A stretch of 7,665 nt of DNA from Oscillospiraceae bacterium. Its GTDB lineage: Bacteria > Bacillota > Clostridia > Oscillospirales > Oscillospiraceae. The position numbers were made by a program, and so were the translations under genes. The stretch lies in NCBI GenBank assembly GCA_029067025.1, contig JAIEFH010000265.1, forward strand, positions 1 through 7,665. Reading direction: 5' to 3'. A model generated the notes under the pieces. The model was given only the letters and a program-made list of their open reading frames with translations, was not told the DNA's origin and did no database searches. This document shows positions 4,893-7,665 of this stretch, in pieces (the stretch's first letter is position 1; every line of letters starts with the position of its first letter).

Positions 4893-5486
4893 CTACCGGG
4901 TGGCCGGTTTCTTCTTGCGCGAGGGCCTCCGTCTGACGGCAGAGGTGATGCGCTCTTTCTGGAGGACACGGGCCAACTCAGCCTCGTTTCCGGGCTTATA
5001 GTGGATGCGCTCGATCCGTCCGTGGGCATTGGTAAGGCCGTGAAAACTCCCGGAGTACGCCGCATAGGGAATTTCAAGCTCCGTACCGTCCGCAAAGGTC
5101 AGCTCTACCATCTCGGCGTGGATGGCGTTCTGCTTCACGCGCTCCACCTGTTCCCCGTAGTGCAGGGGCTTGATCTGGCCCAGCACAAAATCGCCCTCCC
5201 GTCCGGGGGCCACGATAACGCGGTACGCCTTGATATGCTCCGCATCATAGTCGTAATGCGTCCAGGTGATGTGCGCTGTGCTTTCCTTGATAAACGCCTC
5301 CCGTTCCGGGACGCACAGCGTTCCGCAGGGGCGGCTCAACCACAGGAACGTGCGGTTTTCCTGACTGACTTCCAGCATGGCTTCTTGCAGACGGCGTTGG
5401 TCATATTCAAAGTCCGATTGGTAGTGGTGGGTGTTTTCCTCCACAATCCCCTCCAAAAAGGGGATAATATCAATCTTCTTTTCCAT
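4893..5486 (-). CDS. Unrecognised 197-aa element protein
   Basis: I do not recognise the family. The N-terminus (MEKKIDIIPFLEGIVEENTH) and the segment FEYDQRRLQEAMLEV look helical. The middle (about 44-130) holds alternating strands, including TFLWLSRPCGTLCVPERE and AYRVIVAPG. Then come EMVELTFADGTELEIPYAAY (about 127-146) and a helix before a basic tail, RRRPSRKKKPATR. There is no signal peptide or membrane span, so it is probably cytoplasmic. The ATG at 5486 is preceded by GGAGG and overlaps the end of the LPD28-like gene by 17 bases, so the two are probably co-translated. It is the last gene of the upstream operon and is followed directly by a strong hairpin. Given its neighbours, a part in establishment or DNA handling is a guess. 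Confidence 0.8.
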   Translation of the reverse strand: MEKKIDIIPFLEGIVEENTHHYQSDFEYDQRRLQEAMLEVSQENRTFLWLSRPCGTLCVPEREAFIKESTAHITWTHYDYDAEHIKAYRVIVAPGREGDFVLGQIKPLHYGEQVERVKQNAIHAEMVELTFADGTELEIPYAAYSGSFHGLTNAHGRIERIHYKPGNEAELARVLQKERITSAVRRRPSRKKKPATR

Positions 5487-5790
5487 ACCGTTCCTCCAGA
5501 TCGGGGCCGCTCACCGGGGAGAGGTACTTTTCCGAAAATTCCTCCGGGGTCAGCATCTGGCCCTCGGTGTCCAGCATGAGGTCGTCATCGTAAACGTCCC
5601 GTTCGCCGTCCTCCGGGATTTCCACGGGGATCACTGTCAGCACCGTCCCCAGCAGCGTCTTGCCGTCATTGGCGCTGATAAGCTGGTAACAGTGCAGGCC
5701 GGGGGGCGCCTCGTCGGATGGGATGTCCTGCTCCGTGAACAGGGCAGGAATACCGAAAATCTCAATTTCCCGCATGGGTGTTTGTTCCAT
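5470..5790 (-). CDS. LPD28-like (large polyvalent protein associated) protein
   Basis: A 106-aa acidic protein. The pattern ALFT...I...PPGLHCYQL (about 15-37), then GTVLTVIPVEIPEDGERDVYDDD and TPEEFSEKY, matches my memory of LPD28, a small domain found in conjugative elements and inside large polyvalent proteins. Its biochemical role is not established. The reading frame is open upstream to 5940, but that part overlaps the ArdC-like gene. I chose the ATG at 5790, which leaves a 13-base gap after that gene and has GGAG about 10 bases upstream. Its 3' end overlaps the next gene by 17 bases. Unlike its neighbours it has no basic tail. Confidence 0.8.
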   Translation of the reverse strand: MEQTPMREIEIFGIPALFTEQDIPSDEAPPGLHCYQLISANDGKTLLGTVLTVIPVEIPEDGERDVYDDDLMLDTEGQMLTPEEFSEKYLSPVSGPDLEERYGKED

Positions 5791-5803
5791 ATAGGTATCA
5801 CTC

Positions 5804-6763
5804 CTATCTTCGTGCTTTTTGTGTGCGGCGGGTTCCGTGCTGGCGGGGGGGCCGTGCCCGTTCCTGAGTCCGCTCCAGCTTCGGCGGGGGCGGGGATATA
5901 GCGTCAATGATTTCTCCGGCGGTAGCGTGGATCGCATCAAGCGATGCCTTTAATTCCGCAAGCTCCTTACCCTTGCTCCACCCGGCAACGTAGGCGAGGG
6001 AGTAGTCCGATGTGTCAATGCCAAAATACTGACAGACAACATAGGCGATGCTCTCGGCCTCTACCTCCTTTCGCCGCCGCTCCGCTGGCGTTTGCTCTAC
6101 CAGCAGATCCGCCGGCCTGTGCCGCTTCGCGTGGGCGATTTCATGTACCAGCGTTTTGATGGTCTGCACCTGGCTCATTCCGGGCTTGATAACCACCCTG
6201 TTTTCCATAAAACTTGTATAGCCCTTTGCCGCCCGCTGGAAGTCCTCCTGTACCACAGGCAGGGGGGATATAGCGGTCAGACGGTCATAAATGCCGGTAT
6301 AGTCCGCCACATCGCCGGTCAGCTCGGAAACGCCGATTTGAGGCAGTTCTCGCCCCTCGGTCTGGCTCAGGTCAAAGACGTGGGCGATCTTAAATCGGTT
6401 CGGGGCAATTTTCACTTTCTCCGTGAGGGGCTGTCCGTCCGGCCCGCAGATCGTTTTCCCGGTCTGCGGGTCGATCTTCTCCTGTTCCAGTGTGGCCCGG
6501 AAATTGCAGGGGGCCAAAATCATAATGCCTTTTTCGCCTTTCTTCACCTGCCGCCCCAACGCTTTCCATGTGCCATATCCGGCAACATTGGTCGCATGGG
6601 GGCATTGAAAGAGGATCAGCAGGGCGTTGCCAAAACTGTAATGATGGAATTTTGCCATAGCGGTGATGTACTGTGCGTAGCTGTCACTGGCGTAAAGCTC
6701 CTTGATGCCGTTTTCCAGCTTGTCCGTCAGCTCGGCCACGCGCTCGTCGGTTTCATAGGGCAT
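5804..6763 (-). CDS. ArdC-type antirestriction protein: ssDNA-binding domain plus zinc metallopeptidase
   Basis: A 319-aa protein. The N-terminal ArdC-like ssDNA-binding domain spans about 5-135, with FHHYSFGNALLIL (39-51), VAGYGTWKALGRQVKKGEKG (60-79) and VFDLSQTEGREL (129-140). It is followed by a zincin-like peptidase: HEIAH at 207-211 (H207, E208, H211) with EVEAESIAYVVCQYFGID (233-250) supplying the likely third ligand. ArdC proteins protect incoming single-stranded DNA from host restriction during conjugation. The C-terminus is a P/R/K-rich tail (about 290-319). The ATG at 6763 follows GAGGT and lies 6 bases after the DUF3846 stop. A degenerate paralogue is encoded at 957-1850, so this element appears to carry one catalytic and one non-catalytic version. 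Confidence 0.9.
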   Translation of the reverse strand: MPYETDERVAELTDKLENGIKELYASDSYAQYITAMAKFHHYSFGNALLILFQCPHATNVAGYGTWKALGRQVKKGEKGIMILAPCNFRATLEQEKIDPQTGKTICGPDGQPLTEKVKIAPNRFKIAHVFDLSQTEGRELPQIGVSELTGDVADYTGIYDRLTAISPLPVVQEDFQRAAKGYTSFMENRVVIKPGMSQVQTIKTLVHEIAHAKRHRPADLLVEQTPAERRRKEVEAESIAYVVCQYFGIDTSDYSLAYVAGWSKGKELAELKASLDAIHATAGEIIDAISPPPPKLERTQERARPPRQHGTRRTQKARR

Positions 6764-6769
6764 GGCGCG

Positions 6770-7180
6770 TTACCTCTTTTTGGGCTTCGGAGGGCGCGTT
6801 GCCCTGCTGGGGAGGTGTTTCCGTTTCGGGGTAGTTTCAATAATGACCGGCGTATCGCCCAGCATAGTTACAAGGATTTCCGCCTTTTTGAAACGCTCCG
6901 TGTATGTCCTCATCTGCTCCGGGGTCAGGGAGGTAAAATTTTCTTCCCCCAGGCCGCAGACAAAGAATGTGCCGAACACGCCGCCGTAGCCTCGCTCTAA
7001 AATGCTGCGGTTAAATTCCAGCTTCTCATTTTTGCCGTTCGCATTACAGACAACAGCGACATTTTCCTTAAATGGATAGATGGCCTCAATAGACCCGCCC
7101 ACGATTTTCTTCATATCGGGGAGGCCCTTGATCTCCTTTTCATAGGGGAGAAAGCCAGGCTCTACAACTAAAACATTCAT
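6770..7180 (-). CDS. DUF3846 domain protein
   Basis: A 136-aa protein with the pattern I associate with DUF3846: LVVEPGFLPYEKEI (4-17), VGGSIEAIYPFKENVAVVCN (27-46), LEFNRSIL, and GTFFVCGLGEENFTSLTPEQ in the second half. The family is common in phages and conjugative elements and has no settled function. The end is basic (KRKHLPSRATRPPKPKKR). AAGGGG lies 7-8 bases upstream of the ATG at 7180, and the previous gene stops 11 bases before it, so it belongs to the same operon. Confidence 0.85.
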   Translation of the reverse strand: MNVLVVEPGFLPYEKEIKGLPDMKKIVGGSIEAIYPFKENVAVVCNANGKNEKLEFNRSILERGYGGVFGTFFVCGLGEENFTSLTPEQMRTYTERFKKAEILVTMLGDTPVIIETTPKRKHLPSRATRPPKPKKR

Positions 7181-7191
7181 CGCTATACCCC

Positions 7192-7665
7192 TTATCTGGC
7201 GGGGCCGGACGGCTTTTTTCGCTTCGGCTGGATTTTAATCGGGTCAGTGCCGTCCGTGGGCTGGATGGCCTTGATCCGGCTGGCGGCGTAAATGGCGTTA
7301 TCGGTCAACTGCCGCTGCCATGCACCCTCGCTCCGCGCCCATTTGAAACCCCAGCCTTTCAGCTCCTTGCGAACATCCTCGCCGGGGATTTCGTCAAAAA
7401 AGATTTGCAGACGGTTTTTATCCCCGTTGGCCTCAACTCTGCCGCCCTCAAACGTCCAGCCGGTATAGCCCAGCTCCTTTGCATCGGTGAGCTGCTGGAT
7501 GCGTTTTTCAGTGGTGCGGATATTCTGGCGGCTGTTGCTCAAAGAGGCCGAGGAAAACGGTTTTTTATCCCACGGATGATACTTCATGCCGTCCTCCAGC
7601 TTTCTTGCTTCTTCATCGGAGAGGCCGGGAAAGCCTTGACAGGTGCCGTTTGCCTTGTAATAGTC
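7192..7665 (-). CDS. C-terminal part of a larger element protein (5' end outside the window)
   Basis: The frame is open from the window edge at 7665 to the TAA at 7192-7194 (157 residues). An internal ATG at 7587 is probably not the start: no ribosome binding site precedes it, and the upstream codons (DYYKANGTCQGFPGLSDEEA, then RKLEDG) read as ordinary protein. The rest (RTTEKRIQQLTDAKELGYTG, LQIFFDEIPGEDVRKELKGW, GFKWARSEGAWQRQLTDNAI) matches my memory of the C-terminal end of long uncharacterised proteins in Clostridial conjugative elements and phages, which carry an LSNxxxNIRxxxxRI helix before a GFKWxxxxGAWQRQL module. The tail is basic (KIQPKRKKPSGPAR). It is the first gene in the window of the upstream operon. 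I cannot assign a function. Confidence 0.8.
   Translation of the reverse strand, partial: DYYKANGTCQGFPGLSDEEARKLEDGMKYHPWDKKPFSSASLSNSRQNIRTTEKRIQQLTDAKELGYTGWTFEGGRVEANGDKNRLQIFFDEIPGEDVRKELKGWGFKWARSEGAWQRQLTDNAIYAASRIKAIQPTDGTDPIKIQPKRKKPSGPAR

Overview
This window is an internal segment of an integrative conjugative element or mobilisable element of the kind common in GC-rich gut Clostridia (Lachnospiraceae, Oscillospiraceae and relatives). The evidence is the gene set: a MobC accessory protein, a MOBP-type relaxase, a PcfB/DUF3801 protein, an ArdC-type antirestriction protein, DUF3846 and LPD28-like proteins, and a beta-class DNA methyltransferase. AGGAGG-type ribosome binding sites and tight gene packing also fit Firmicutes. 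The assignment rests on remembered family signatures, not on a database search.

Layout, following the dominant minus strand from right to left. An upstream module (7665 to 4893) holds a gene entering from outside the window, then DUF3846, an ArdC-like zinc metallopeptidase, an LPD28-like protein and an unrecognised 197-aa protein, all nearly touching or overlapping. It ends in a cluster of three hairpins (4792-4883). An AT-richer island follows (about 4140-4780). It carries one small, very acidic gene on the plus strand with its own promoter, and has copies of a short palindrome on both sides. The mobilisation module (4123 to 957) comes next: mobC, relaxase, pcfB and a second ArdC-like protein whose zinc motif is degenerate, all translationally coupled. 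A roughly 340-base stretch packed with hairpins (616-956) separates this from the methyltransferase at the left edge.

How the parts fit: MobC and the relaxase would nick oriT and lead the strand out, and PcfB would link the relaxosome to a coupling protein that is not in this window. ArdC and the orphan methyltransferase would protect the incoming DNA from restriction.

The most unusual signals are these: (1) a dispersed palindrome related to AAATGCGTCTCAC/GTGAGACGCATTT in four copies, two of them 13-14 bases upstream of a Shine-Dalgarno sequence and the others bracketing the acidic gene; (2) a 153-base extended imperfect hairpin at 788-940; (3) an ArdC paralogue in which HExxH has become TEISY; (4) a methyltransferase gene with a strong ribosome binding site facing an ATC codon; and (5) lysine/arginine-rich tails on most of the minus-strand proteins.
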